Counted from the first letter of the stretch, positions 42,538-51,963 are shown. The stretch: DNA of 64,000 nt from Marinomonas mediterranea MMB-1 (GCF_000192865.1 NC_015276.1:496001-560000); one strand, 5' to 3'. Made by a program: numbers and translations. Notes: a model not told the origin generated them from the letters alone.

Positions 42538-43021
42538 TACAGCTCTCAATAGAGGGCTGTTTCATGGTCCTCTATTTTCCTTCATTTTTGTTCTTATATT
42601 CGTCGCTCGCTTTTTAGAGTGCGTCCAAGGTTGGTGGTCACACCTTTGTTCGCTTCTATTGGTAATTGGGTTATTAACTTATGTGTATTATTTGTAGTAT
42701 AAAAAATGTACATTTCTGTGTGTGTTCCTTCTTTATTCTTTGTCGAGGGACCGTGTGAGCAAGGCCACTGGCTTTTGCATGTAGATCGTATTTTTTCGAG
42801 GTTAGTTTCACTGTTCAATATTGAATATATTGGCTAGGAAGTTAACAAAGAATAAAGTGAGTGCGAATTTAACTTGAAGTACGGCACGCCCTTTTGGGTC
42901 TTTCAAAGAAACAGACTATCTTCGTTAAGAGAGATTAAAAGGTATTAACATTTCTGCTCGTTCTCGCCTTAATAGGCTGTTCTCTGATAAGACTTATTCG
43001 TACCTACCCTAGGGTTATAGA
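42538..43021. other. 484-base gap before the LuxR-type genes
   Basis: Besides the hairpin at its start I see no gene. A minus-strand frame at 42594-42818 lacks a ribosome site and family likeness. The region presumably holds the promoter of the first LuxR-type gene. Confidence 0.45.
42539..42560 (+). terminator. Hairpin after the LRR lipoprotein gene
   Basis: ACAGCTCTC (42539-42547), loop AATA, GAGGGCTGT (42552-42560), with one G-U wobble. The T-run that follows is short, so this is a probable but weak terminator. Confidence 0.55.
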
Positions 43022-44155
43022 ATGGATATTGAGATTGTAGATGCTGTAAGCGCGTTGTATTCGACAATTAATGCACCAAAGCGTAATGAAGAAACATACG
43101 ATCGGCTTGCCTATGTATTTGGCGCAGCGGGTGTGACTCAATACAGTGAAAGTAATCAATCGTTCAATCTTCAAATATCGTCCAGCGTTTATAAGCATTA
43201 CGGAGCGGAATTTGCCGAATACAATAAGCGTTACTCTCAATACGAATCTGAGGGGGTAAACCGTTTATTTGAAGAGGGTACTTACGGTTGGCTCACTGAG
43301 CAGGATGCTTGGCCGGATGAGGATAATGTTCTTGATCGAGAGGATTTCCTTTTCATCAGAAAAAAGACCGGATTGGCTAAAACAGTCGGGGTAAACCTAT
43401 CTGAGCCCGTTGGTTGGAAGCACGCTGTTATTATCCATTACCCTGAGATAGTGAAAAACATCCCCAAAAACTTAGATAAACATATCGAATTACTCGCGCC
43501 TCATATTGCTAAGACTGTAAATTTGAACAGTTTCCTTCATGGGCTTTACTGTAAATATCAAGCGGTATTGTCTGTACTAGACGGTTTATGTGTTGCGGTA
43601 TGTGTGTGTGATTATCAAGGGAATATCATCGTTTCGAACAGACTGGCACAGGACATTCTTTCCATGAAGGATGGCGTCTATTTAAAGAATCGAAAATTAT
43701 GTTTTTCAAATACAGAGCAAAACGCGCAGTTTCGGGACGGTACTCAAAAAATGGCTGACACCTCGCAAGGAAAAGGGGGTCTAACCGGCGTCTCGTTTTT
43801 TATCGAACGTCCATCAGGCAAGCATCCACTTTATGTTGAGCAATCGCCCATAAGGGACGGGTGTTACGAAGTTGAGAACAATCTTAGTGGCAGTATTATT
43901 TATATAATAGACACTCAGTCTCCTCCCGAGATAGACGTCTCTGTATTTGCAAGTGTGATTTCATTAACGCCGAGTGAAGCCCATATTTCAAATATGATCT
44001 TCAAAGGGTTAAAAGATCGAGATATGGCCGATTATCGAGGAGTTTCGGTAGAGACCGTAAGAAAGCAGATTAAATCAATATTGTCGAAGGCTCAGGTAAA
44101 CAGTCGAATCGAGCTGCTGATAAAGGCTGTCTCTATTCGGCCACCCATTTTGTAA
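43022..44155 (+). CDS. LuxR-type transcriptional regulator with PAS-like region (first of a pair)
   Basis: A 377-residue regulator. Residues 1-175 are unassigned and acidic, a PAS-like core follows near 185-215 (LDGLCVAVCVCDYQGNIIVSN), and the C-terminal LuxR HTH is LTPSEAHISNMIFKGL...VSVETVRKQIKSILSK. No receiver domain or autoinducer-binding domain is recognised. It may sense a small ligand or redox state. It lies 45 bases before a second gene of the same layout and strand, so they probably arose by duplication. Confidence 0.83.
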   Translation: MDIEIVDAVSALYSTINAPKRNEETYDRLAYVFGAAGVTQYSESNQSFNLQISSSVYKHYGAEFAEYNKRYSQYESEGVNRLFEEGTYGWLTEQDAWPDEDNVLDREDFLFIRKKTGLAKTVGVNLSEPVGWKHAVIIHYPEIVKNIPKNLDKHIELLAPHIAKTVNLNSFLHGLYCKYQAVLSVLDGLCVAVCVCDYQGNIIVSNRLAQDILSMKDGVYLKNRKLCFSNTEQNAQFRDGTQKMADTSQGKGGLTGVSFFIERPSGKHPLYVEQSPIRDGCYEVENNLSGSIIYIIDTQSPPEIDVSVFASVISLTPSEAHISNMIFKGLKDRDMADYRGVSVETVRKQIKSILSKAQVNSRIELLIKAVSIRPPIL

Positions 44156-44199
44156 ACGTTTCTAATATTTTTATAGAAGTCGTGTAAGGAGAGATTGCT

Positions 44200-45336
44200 G
44201 TGTCACATCATCAAGATTTCAATGATTCACATCTTCTTCAAGTGATAGAAGACATATATGCGTATGGTTTTGATCACCAAGATTGGGATAAACCGCTCGA
44301 AGGCCTATGTCGTTTATTACGAGCAAAGAGCGGCGGGCTATTTTTCTTAGATCATAAAAAGCGAATATTTCGAGCTCTTGGTGTCTATAACATTTCTGAA
44401 GAATTTATTGAAAAATACAAGCAGCTTGGAGCCTTAGACGCTACGGCAACGGTGATGATACCGCTGCCGGAAGGCGCAGCGAGAGCCGCGATTGATCATA
44501 AAGTCTCACGTACTGAGCATGTCGATTTTTACGATAAAATATTGTTAAAAGCGAATCTAGGTTATATTGCTGCACTCAATATCTGTAACCACGAGAATTA
44601 CTTTGTCGGTATCGGTATTCATCGAGGAATGGAATCGGAGCAATTTTCGAAGGATGAGGTGAAGGTACTGGAAAGGCTTTATTCTCATTTTCGAAGAGTC
44701 TTTGAAACAGCGGACATATTAGAGCGTCTTAAACAAAAGGAAGCCATTTTGGTGCACCTGCTCTCCAAGGTGCCATTGGGTATTGTGCTAGTCGATGCTT
44801 CTTTAAAAGTACATTATCAAAATGATTTAGCGTATTCATTGATGAAGCAAGATCTAGGCTTGAGTATCTCTAAGAACAATTCGTTGCTGGGCGCTGATAC
44901 TGAAAGTCTTAAGCGTTTAAAGTCATTGGTGATTCAAGCTGCAGAAGACGATGGTAAAGATGTGTCTGTGCACCATTCTCCCATTTTATTTCCGTCGCTA
45001 AATGAGCATCCGCTGTCTGTTACTATCGCTCCCTCTCCTATAGAAAGCTCTCTTTATAGTCCTGATCTTGTGCCTTTGTATATCTCTCATCCCCTTGTTG
45101 CCTCATTTGTTTCAGTGGATATGTTACAAGCGATTTATCCTTTGACGAAGGCTGAGGCCGAGATTGTTATCCTCTTATTAGGCGGCAGTACGTTAAATGA
45201 CATTACTTCTGTTAGAGGGAGTTCCAAACAGACGGTCAGGAGTCAGCTCAAATCGATTTTTTCAAAGCTAAATGTGAGCTCTCAGCAAGAGTTAATTCGC
45301 TATTTGATTACAGGGTCGTTAAATCTCGTTGGCTGA
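44200..45336 (+). CDS. LuxR-type transcriptional regulator with PAS-like region (second of a pair)
   Basis: A 378-residue regulator starting at GTG with AAGGAGAG upstream. A GAF-like size N-terminal region (AAIDHKVSRTEHVDFYDKIL, ending HFRRVFETADILERLKQKEA), then a PAS-like segment (LLSKVPLGIVLVDASLKVHY), and the LuxR HTH LTKAEAEIVILLLGG...SSKQTVRSQLKSIFSKL at the C-terminus. The same layout as the preceding gene but low sequence identity, so the duplication is old. The target is unknown. Confidence 0.85.
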   Translation: MSHHQDFNDSHLLQVIEDIYAYGFDHQDWDKPLEGLCRLLRAKSGGLFFLDHKKRIFRALGVYNISEEFIEKYKQLGALDATATVMIPLPEGAARAAIDHKVSRTEHVDFYDKILLKANLGYIAALNICNHENYFVGIGIHRGMESEQFSKDEVKVLERLYSHFRRVFETADILERLKQKEAILVHLLSKVPLGIVLVDASLKVHYQNDLAYSLMKQDLGLSISKNNSLLGADTESLKRLKSLVIQAAEDDGKDVSVHHSPILFPSLNEHPLSVTIAPSPIESSLYSPDLVPLYISHPLVASFVSVDMLQAIYPLTKAEAEIVILLLGGSTLNDITSVRGSSKQTVRSQLKSIFSKLNVSSQQELIRYLITGSLNLVG

Positions 45337-45437
45337 TGCACTTACTAGAAAAAACGATTAATAAGACGACTGTGTGAACAACAGGCAACGCATATTATAA
45401 TCTCATGAAAATGAGTATTAGATTGTAGGAGCCTTTA

Positions 45438-46253
45438 GTGCCAGAACTTCCCGAAGTCGAAACCACAAAACGTGGGATCGAGCCAAATATTGTAAATAAG
45501 ACCATACAACAGGTTGTCATTCGTCAGCCTAAACTTCGTTGGCCAATTCCTGATGCGGTAAATGCATTGTCAGGTCAAAAGGTAGAAAGCGTGTCTAGAC
45601 GTGGGAAGTACATTGGTGTCCATACTAAAGCAGGGACATTAATCATTCACTTAGGTATGTCTGGTAGTTTGTATTTTGTCGATGCGGGAACGCCGCCGCT
45701 GTTTCATGATCATGTCGATATTGAGTTTTCGGATTCACCAATTGTGATGCGTTATACCGACCCACGTCGCTTTGGCGCAATGCTTTGGCAACCTGGCGAC
45801 TGGTTGGAACATGAATTGCTTAAGAGTCTGGGGCCAGAACCTCTGACTGATGCGTTTCATGCGGATTACTTGTATGAAAGGGCGCAAGGACGAAAGCAGG
45901 CCATAAAAATGTTCATTATGGACAGTAAGGTGGTGGTTGGTGTGGGCAATATCTATGCAAATGAAGCCTTGTTCAAAGCGGGTATTCACCCAAAGAGGGC
46001 AGCAGGTAAGATTAGTCGAGCCCGATTGGAAGCGTTTGTTGCATCCATAAAAGAGGTCTTGTCCGCTGCAATAGAGCAAGGTGGTACAACCTTAAAAGAC
46101 TTTGTGGGTGGTGATGGAAAACCAGGGTATTTCAAACAAGAATTGGCCGTTTACGGGCGTGGTGGAGAGAAGTGTATAAGCTGCTCTAATGAACTTTCAG
46201 AAATACGTTTAGGACAGCGAAGTACCGTATATTGCAATAACTGCCAGACATAG
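45438..46253 (+). CDS. mutM: Formamidopyrimidine-DNA glycosylase
   Basis: Base-excision repair enzyme removing 8-oxoguanine. GTG start; after Met removal the catalytic PELPEVET is at the N-terminus. LIIHLGMSGSL, TDPRRFG, VGVGNIYANEALF and the C-terminal zinc finger CISCSNE...CNNC are all present. Length 271 is normal. Confidence 0.98.
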   Translation: MPELPEVETTKRGIEPNIVNKTIQQVVIRQPKLRWPIPDAVNALSGQKVESVSRRGKYIGVHTKAGTLIIHLGMSGSLYFVDAGTPPLFHDHVDIEFSDSPIVMRYTDPRRFGAMLWQPGDWLEHELLKSLGPEPLTDAFHADYLYERAQGRKQAIKMFIMDSKVVVGVGNIYANEALFKAGIHPKRAAGKISRARLEAFVASIKEVLSAAIEQGGTTLKDFVGGDGKPGYFKQELAVYGRGGEKCISCSNELSEIRLGQRSTVYCNNCQT

Positions 46254-46345
46254 CTTTCAGAGTTTGATATACGATATTTAGTCTTTTTTTTAAAATGTTC
46301 GCTATCTTAGAAATAAGTCATTTTTATGAAAGTCTGGCTTAAAAA

Positions 46346-46368
46346 GCAAAAAAAGCGCGTTTTTTTGC
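46346..46368. promoter_or_regulatory. Perfect 9-base inverted repeat upstream of the nucleoside importer operon
   Basis: GCAAAAAAA (46346-46354) and TTTTTTTGC (46360-46368) flank GCGCG. It could be an operator for the importer or the terminator of mutM; the GCAAA/TTTGC ends recall LacI/PurR-type sites. It lies about 115 bases before the binding-protein gene. Confidence 0.4.
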
Positions 46369-46482
46369 ACATTAAATGGCAAGAGCATTGCTTTGAGTTA
46401 ACAATCAGTTTATTTTTGACCAATTAGGCAGGCTCTTTAATCAGAGTTGTCGAAGACCACAAAAATCAGAAGAGGAATTGGA

Positions 46483-47478
46483 ATGAAAGGTGTCTTTCTA
46501 GCGTCTGCAACTGCACTTGCAATCGCTGCATCTTCCGCTTATGCGAAAGATGCAGGTCCAGCTGTCGTATTTGATAAAGCGGGTAAATTCGATAAGTCCT
46601 TTAACCAGGGCGTTTACGAAGGTTCTAAAAAATACACGACTGACACTGGTATTAAAGTTCGTGAGTTTGAACCAAAGAATGAAGCGCAAGTGGAGCAAGG
46701 TCTACGTCGTCTTGCTAAACGCGGTTACTCTCCTATCGTTGCGGTAGGCTTCAACCAAACGTCAGCGGTTGAGAAAGTAGCAAAGGACTTCCCTGATACG
46801 AAATTTACGATCATTGACGGTGTAATCAATTTACCTAATGTGCAGTCTATCGTATTTAAAGAGCACGAAGGATCATTCCTTGTTGGTGCGTTGGCGGCAA
46901 TGACGTCTAAAACAGACACGGTTGGCTTTGTTGGCGGAATGGACATTCCTCTTATTCGTAAATTCGGTTGTGGTTACGAGCAGGGTGCAAAATACATCTC
47001 TTCTGATGCGAAGGTTATTCAAAATATGACAGGCTCTACTGGGGCTGCATTTAATGACCCGACTAAAGGTTCTGAGTTGGCGAAAGGTCAGTTCTCACAA
47101 GGTGCGGATGTTGTTTTCGCTGCAGCGGGTGGAACCGGGATCGGTGTATACCAAGCGGCTGCTGATGCTGGAAAATACGCAATTGGTGTCGATTCAAACC
47201 AAAACTACTTACACCCGGGCGTAATGTTGACGTCTATGGTTAAGCGAGTAGACCAAGCTGCTTACAATACGTATGAAGCGGCTGCTAATGGCTCATGGAC
47301 TTCAGGCATTACGGTATTAGGTCTTGCTGAAAATGGGGTTGGTTGGGCATACGACGACAACAATAAATCTCTTATTACTGATGATATGAAGTCAAAAATG
47401 GATGATATCCGCGCGAAAATTGTAAGCGGTGACATTAAGGTTCATGACTACATGGCAACCAACTCTTGCACATATTAA
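46483..47478 (+). CDS. BMP-family nucleoside-binding lipoprotein/periplasmic protein
   Basis: Substrate-binding protein of a nucleoside ABC importer, of the BMP/PnrA/NupN family. Signal peptide MKGVFLASATALAIAASSAYA, mature start near KDAGPAVVFDKAGKFDKSFNQGVYEG. Binding-site-like segments: GTGIGVYQAA, VGVDSNQNY-like IGVDSNQNYLHPGVML and GVGWAYDDNN. The start used has AGGA upstream; 12 earlier codons in frame lack a signal. The end is followed by a terminator before the ATPase gene, which would lower downstream expression. Confidence 0.9.
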   Translation: MKGVFLASATALAIAASSAYAKDAGPAVVFDKAGKFDKSFNQGVYEGSKKYTTDTGIKVREFEPKNEAQVEQGLRRLAKRGYSPIVAVGFNQTSAVEKVAKDFPDTKFTIIDGVINLPNVQSIVFKEHEGSFLVGALAAMTSKTDTVGFVGGMDIPLIRKFGCGYEQGAKYISSDAKVIQNMTGSTGAAFNDPTKGSELAKGQFSQGADVVFAAAGGTGIGVYQAAADAGKYAIGVDSNQNYLHPGVMLTSMVKRVDQAAYNTYEAAANGSWTSGITVLGLAENGVGWAYDDNNKSLITDDMKSKMDDIRAKIVSGDIKVHDYMATNSCTY

Positions 47479-47490
47479 TTGGTTGAATAG

Positions 47491-47530
47491 AAACAGTCGC
47501 TCGCTTTATTAGCGGGCGGCTGTTTTTTTT
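47491..47530 (+). terminator. Terminator between binding-protein and ATPase genes
   Basis: AAACAGTCGCTCGC (47491-47504) pairs with GCGGGCGGCTGTTT (47512-47525, with G-U pairs), followed by a run of T. Probably attenuates transcription into the importer genes, keeping the binding protein in excess. Confidence 0.8.
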
Positions 47531-47724
47531 ATCTTCAGTGTTTATCTGGCAAGCTACGTTTTAAGTTATTTAGAGCCACGTTTGTCTATTTAGTGTCTAA
47601 ACTGTCATCAAACATTGCTAGTTTTCGTGCAATGCACGCAGTCTTGCGAGCGAACCTCTGAGCGCAATAAGTTTACCGAGTGGTTTTTTAACTAACGAAA
47701 AGACAATACATTATTAAATAAGTT

Positions 47725-49275
47725 ATGAATAAACCGACACATCCATACGCAATAGAATTGCGTGGCATTTCAAAACGTTTTGGTGCTGTACAAGCAAATA
47801 AAGACATCAATTTGCAAGTTCCAGCAGGTACTGTTCACGGGATTATTGGTGAAAACGGTGCCGGTAAATCAACGCTGATGAGCATTATTTACGGTTTTTA
47901 TGAAGCCGATTCTGGCACGATCGAAATCGATGGTCAGGAAGTTAAGATTCGCAATTCTCAGGACGCTATTAAAGCGGGTATCGGTATGGTGCACCAACAC
48001 TTCATGTTGGTTGAAAACTTTACGGTGCTGGAGAACGTCATACTGGGAGCAGAAGGCGGAACGATCTTGAAAGGCGGGATGGATGCTGCTCGAAAAGAAC
48101 TTGCCCGTTTAGAGCAAGAGTTCAGTCTTGATATCGATGTTGATGCTGTTGTCGAAGATCTTCCTGTTGGATTGCAGCAACGAGTGGAGATTTTAAAAGC
48201 ACTGTATCGTGGTGCTCGTATCTTAATATTGGATGAGCCTACCGGAGTACTTACCCCTCAAGAGGCAGATCATCTATTTCGTATTTTGGACGCTCTTAAG
48301 AAGCAGGGCGTTACAGTCATTTTGATCACTCATAAATTGCGAGAGATTCTAGCGTCTACAGACAATGTGTCGGTAATGCGTCTAGGGCAGATGGTTGCAC
48401 ATCGCGAAACAGCAAAAACGGAGAAAGAAGAGCTGGCCGAGTTGATGGTTGGTAAAAAAGTCCGCTTAAAAGTTCTGAAAGAAGAAGCGGAACCCGCAGA
48501 GGTCAAACTGGCTGCAAAAAACATCTCCTATGTGGACTCCCAAGGCGTTACACGTTTAAAGAATATCAATTTAGAGCTACGCGCTGGCGAAATCGTGGGT
48601 ATAGCGGGGGTGTCTGGCAATGGGCAAAGCGAATTGCTCAATGTGTTGTCTGGTATTACGCCTATGTCTTCTGGGGAAGTTCATATGGCAGGTCAGGTGA
48701 TCACACCTAAAGCACCTAAGAATGCAGCACAAATGCGTGATCTTAAAATGGGGCATATTCCCGAAGATCGACATAAAATGGGTCTAGTAACCGGATTTGA
48801 GGCGTATGAAGCGGCTGTTCTTGGTTACCATAATGATCCTGCTTACAATGGCAAAATTTTCTTAAACCGAAAAGCCATGTTAGATGAGTGTAACGAACGC
48901 ATGCAGGATTGGGATGTTAGACCGCCTAACCCTCACCTCAAAACGGCAAACTTTTCGGGTGGCAATCAGCAAAAAATCGTCATCGCACGTGAAGTCGAGA
49001 AAAACCCCGATGTTTTGTTAGTTGGACAACCGACTCGCGGAGTTGATATTGGCGCGATTGAAAATATACACGAACAAATAATTAAACTAAGAGTCGCTGA
49101 TAAAGCGATCTTATTAGTGTCGGTGGAGCTAGATGAAATTATGGCACTGAGTGACCGTATTCTGGTTATGTTCGACGGCGAAATTGTAGGTGAGCTGCCT
49201 GCAAGTGAGGCTGACGAAAGAACATTAGGACTAATGATGGCAAATGCCTTCAATGAAGAGGGGGCATCGGCATGA
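47725..49275 (+). CDS. Nucleoside ABC transporter ATP-binding protein (NupA-like)
   Basis: A 516-residue double ABC ATPase. First module: GENGAGKSTLM, Q-loop MVHQHFML, LILDEPTGVLT. Second module: degenerate Walker A GVSGNGQSEL, signature FSGGNQQKIVIAREV, and a modified Walker B (LLVGQPTRGVD). This split of one active and one modified site is typical of sugar/nucleoside importers of the BMP type. It overlaps the first permease gene by four bases. Confidence 0.93.
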   Translation: MNKPTHPYAIELRGISKRFGAVQANKDINLQVPAGTVHGIIGENGAGKSTLMSIIYGFYEADSGTIEIDGQEVKIRNSQDAIKAGIGMVHQHFMLVENFTVLENVILGAEGGTILKGGMDAARKELARLEQEFSLDIDVDAVVEDLPVGLQQRVEILKALYRGARILILDEPTGVLTPQEADHLFRILDALKKQGVTVILITHKLREILASTDNVSVMRLGQMVAHRETAKTEKEELAELMVGKKVRLKVLKEEAEPAEVKLAAKNISYVDSQGVTRLKNINLELRAGEIVGIAGVSGNGQSELLNVLSGITPMSSGEVHMAGQVITPKAPKNAAQMRDLKMGHIPEDRHKMGLVTGFEAYEAAVLGYHNDPAYNGKIFLNRKAMLDECNERMQDWDVRPPNPHLKTANFSGGNQQKIVIAREVEKNPDVLLVGQPTRGVDIGAIENIHEQIIKLRVADKAILLVSVELDEIMALSDRILVMFDGEIVGELPASEADERTLGLMMANAFNEEGASA

Positions 49276-50366
49276 GTCAGGCAAAAGTTCCTGTTTGGGT
49301 AAACGTTGCACTTATTCCTCTTCTCAATATTATGTTGGCTTTTGCGGTTTCTGGGCTAGTGATATTAGCGATCGGTGAGAACCCAATTGAAGCCGCTGGT
49401 TATTTAATCTATGGCGCATTTGGTTACGAGGAAGGCATTGGCTACACCTTGTACTATGCGACAAACCTTATTTTTACTGGACTAGCGGTGTCCATCGCGT
49501 TTAAAGCAGGCCTTTTTAATATTGGTGGCGAAGGTCAGGCTTATATCGGTGGTCTTGGTGTGGCACTGGTGTGTCTATGGCTGGATTCCAGCATGCCATT
49601 TATCATTATTATGCCGTTGGCCGTCATCGCGTCGGCACTTTTTGGCGCGGCGTGGGCGTATATTCCTGCTTACCTTCAAGCTCGTCGTGGCAGTCATATC
49701 GTGATAACCACCATCATGTTTAACTTCATTGCGTCGTCTTTGATGGTTTACTTGTTGGTTAATTGGCTAAAAGAAGAAGGACGCATGGCGGCAAACAGCC
49801 GAACGTTCGCCGAAAACGCTTGGATGCCTTACATGCACGAAATTCTAGCGCCGCTTGGAATCAATATTAGTGATTCTCCATTGAACGGCGCTTTTATATT
49901 AGCGCTTATCTGCTGTGCCTTTATATGGGGGCTTATTTGGCATACTCGTTGGGGTTATCAATTGCGTACGTTAGGAACGAATGCGACAGCAGCGCAATAT
50001 GCAGGGATTGATAATGCCAAAGTGACCATCTGGGTGATGTTGATTTCGGGTGGTTTGGCTGGTTTTGTAGGTGTTAACGAGATCATGGGTGTTAACCATA
50101 ACCTATTGCTGAACTTCACAGCGGGGTATGGTTTCGCTGGAATCGCGGTGTCATTGATGGGACGCAATCATCCTATCGGGATTATTTTAGCCGCGACTTT
50201 GTTCGGTGCACTCTATCAAGGTGGGGCGGAACTGGCCTTCGAAATTCCGACGATTACACCGGAAATAGTCGTGGTTATTCAAGGTTTGGTGATTTTATTC
50301 TCTGGTGCGCTTGAGCATATGTTCAAAGATCGCATCGAAGGTTTTTTTATTCGTAGAGCAGCGTAG
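49272..50366 (+). CDS. Nucleoside ABC transporter permease (NupB-like)
   Basis: A 364-residue membrane protein of the BPD-transp-2 family, with about ten helices. Signatures: IAFKAGLFNIGGEGQAYIGG, ARRGSHIVITTIMFNFIASS, and GTNATAAQYAGIDNAKV followed by SGGLAGFVGVNEIMGVN. Its start overlaps the ATPase stop. First of the two permeases. Confidence 0.93.
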   Translation: MSQAKVPVWVNVALIPLLNIMLAFAVSGLVILAIGENPIEAAGYLIYGAFGYEEGIGYTLYYATNLIFTGLAVSIAFKAGLFNIGGEGQAYIGGLGVALVCLWLDSSMPFIIIMPLAVIASALFGAAWAYIPAYLQARRGSHIVITTIMFNFIASSLMVYLLVNWLKEEGRMAANSRTFAENAWMPYMHEILAPLGINISDSPLNGAFILALICCAFIWGLIWHTRWGYQLRTLGTNATAAQYAGIDNAKVTIWVMLISGGLAGFVGVNEIMGVNHNLLLNFTAGYGFAGIAVSLMGRNHPIGIILAATLFGALYQGGAELAFEIPTITPEIVVVIQGLVILFSGALEHMFKDRIEGFFIRRAA

Positions 50367-50377
50367 GAGGAAAGAGT

Positions 50378-51346
50378 ATGTTTGAAACATTAATTCTGAT
50401 TCTGGACGCTACATTACGAGTGTCCACACCACTAATTTTAGCCGCATTGGCAGGTTTGTTCTCAGAACGAGCAGGTATCGTCGATATTGGCTTAGAAGGC
50501 AAAATGCTGGGTGGCGCGTTTGCAGCCGCAGCCGCAGCGGCCGTATTTGGTTCCGCGTGGATTGGTCTTGGTTTCGCCATTTTAGCGTCCGTAGGGTTGG
50601 CTTTGATTCACGGCTTTGCTTGTATCACTCATCGTGGTGATCACATTGTATCGGGTGTTGCGATCAATACGATTGTTGCAGGGTTAACCATTACACTTGG
50701 CTTAGATTGGTTTGGCATGGGCGGGCAAACCCCCGCGCTTTCGGGCGATGCACGTTTTCTAACGATCACCTTCCCATTTGCGGATGCGCTTGCCGATGTG
50801 CCTGTGATTGGGCTCATTTACTCTGAGTTGCTGAGCGGCCATAACATCTTAGTGTACTTGGCGTTTGCACTTGTACCTGCGACCTATTGGATGGTGTATA
50901 AAACACGCTTTGGACTGCGTTTAAGGGCTGTGGGTGAAAACCCTCACGCCGTTGATACTGCGGGTATTTCTGTTGCTTTTGTTCGTTACCGCGCCGTCAT
51001 TATTTGTGGTGTGTTGTGTGGTGTCGCTGGTGCGTATTTGTCGACGGCACATAACGCTGGTTTCTTGAAAGATATGAGTGCCGGTAAAGGCTACATGGCG
51101 TTAGCCGCGCTTATTTTCGGTAAATGGCGTCCAGTGCCTGTGATGTTTGCGTGTTTACTCTTCGGCTTCTTAGATGCCGTTGCTGTGCGTATGCAAGGCG
51201 TGGTTGTTCCTGGGATTGGCGAAATTCCAGTTCAGGCGATTGAAGTTCTCCCATATGTACTAACGGTTTTGTTGCTGGCTGGTTTTATTGGGAAAGCAGT
51301 TGGTCCAAAAGCGGTTGGTCGTCCATACGTCAAAGAAAGGGCTTAA
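50378..51346 (+). CDS. Nucleoside ABC transporter permease (NupC-like)
   Basis: A 322-residue second permease of the BPD-transp-2 family. Segments: TLRVSTPLILAALAGLFSER, VDIGLEGKMLGGAFAAAAAA, GDHIVSGVAINTIVAGLT, RLRAVGENPHAVDTAGISV and LSTAHNAGFLKDMSAGKGYM. It follows the first permease by 11 bases with GGAGG, so one transcript is certain. The channel half-pair probably imports purine and pyrimidine nucleosides. Confidence 0.93.
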   Translation: MFETLILILDATLRVSTPLILAALAGLFSERAGIVDIGLEGKMLGGAFAAAAAAAVFGSAWIGLGFAILASVGLALIHGFACITHRGDHIVSGVAINTIVAGLTITLGLDWFGMGGQTPALSGDARFLTITFPFADALADVPVIGLIYSELLSGHNILVYLAFALVPATYWMVYKTRFGLRLRAVGENPHAVDTAGISVAFVRYRAVIICGVLCGVAGAYLSTAHNAGFLKDMSAGKGYMALAALIFGKWRPVPVMFACLLFGFLDAVAVRMQGVVVPGIGEIPVQAIEVLPYVLTVLLLAGFIGKAVGPKAVGRPYVKERA

Positions 51347-51403
51347 TTTAGTCCATCGGTTAGCCTTTGCTTAGCGTGGGCTAACCGAGTGAGGAGCGCT
51401 TAT

Positions 51404-51814
51404 ATGAAGGCGAATATGAATCAGCATGAGCTATTAGCATTGGCTCATTCAGCTATGGATAATGCTTATGTGCCTTACTCTAATTTTCGAGTTGGCGCAG
51501 CGATAGAAACTGAGTCTGGCGAGGTCTTTTCTGGATGCAACGTTGAAAATGCATCTTATCCAGAAGGAACGTGTGCCGAGGCTGGGGCGATCTCGTCTAT
51601 GGTTCGTGCGGGTGAATCTAAGATCCGTCATATCTATGTAATGGGGATGGGGGATGAGTTAGTGACCCCTTGTGGTGGTTGCAGGCAACGCATCCGAGAG
51701 TTTGCGACCGCAGAGACTGAAATCCATATTTGTAGCCCTGACGGCGTACGAAAAACCTTCTTGATGAACGACTTACTTCCATTCTCGTTTGGTCCAGACA
51801 ACCTTGCCGTTTGA
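51404..51814 (+). CDS. cdd: Cytidine deaminase
   Basis: Deaminates cytidine and deoxycytidine to uridine; the small tetrameric form of about 136 residues. Zinc and catalytic residues lie in CNVENASYPEGTCAEAGA and PCGGCRQRIREFA, after VPYSNFRVGAAIE. The start used (51404) has GAGGAG eight bases upstream; GTG 51389 is part of that ribosome site. It follows the nucleoside importer by 57 bases, giving import and deamination in one unit. Confidence 0.96.
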   Translation: MKANMNQHELLALAHSAMDNAYVPYSNFRVGAAIETESGEVFSGCNVENASYPEGTCAEAGAISSMVRAGESKIRHIYVMGMGDELVTPCGGCRQRIREFATAETEIHICSPDGVRKTFLMNDLLPFSFGPDNLAV

Positions 51815-51860
51815 GCGTAGCGCTGAGATAAGCAAAACTTAGATGAGCAAAAATAGACGA

Positions 51861-51912
51861 CCACTCTCTTGCCCTCTAAAGAACAGAACGCCATTAGAGG
51901 GCAAGAGAGTGG
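51861..51912. terminator. 19-base perfect inverted repeat between cdd and oligogalacturonate lyase genes
   Basis: CCACTCTCTTGCCCTCTAA (51861-51879) and its exact complement (51894-51912) enclose a 14-base loop. Lying between convergent genes it may act as a terminator, though it lacks a T-tract. Confidence 0.55.
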
Positions 51913-51963
51913 TAGATCAAGGAGTAAGCGCGCGTTTATTTCTCGTGACTTTTTCTCTTTTCT

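Noticed and set aside
42594..42818. Minus-strand frame of 74 codons in the 484-base gap
   Set aside because: No ribosome site, no family likeness, and composition typical of non-coding sequence.
46447..46482. Upstream in-frame extension of the nucleoside-binding protein
   Set aside because: It would precede the signal peptide with 12 residues and has no good ribosome site; ATG 46483 has AGGA upstream.
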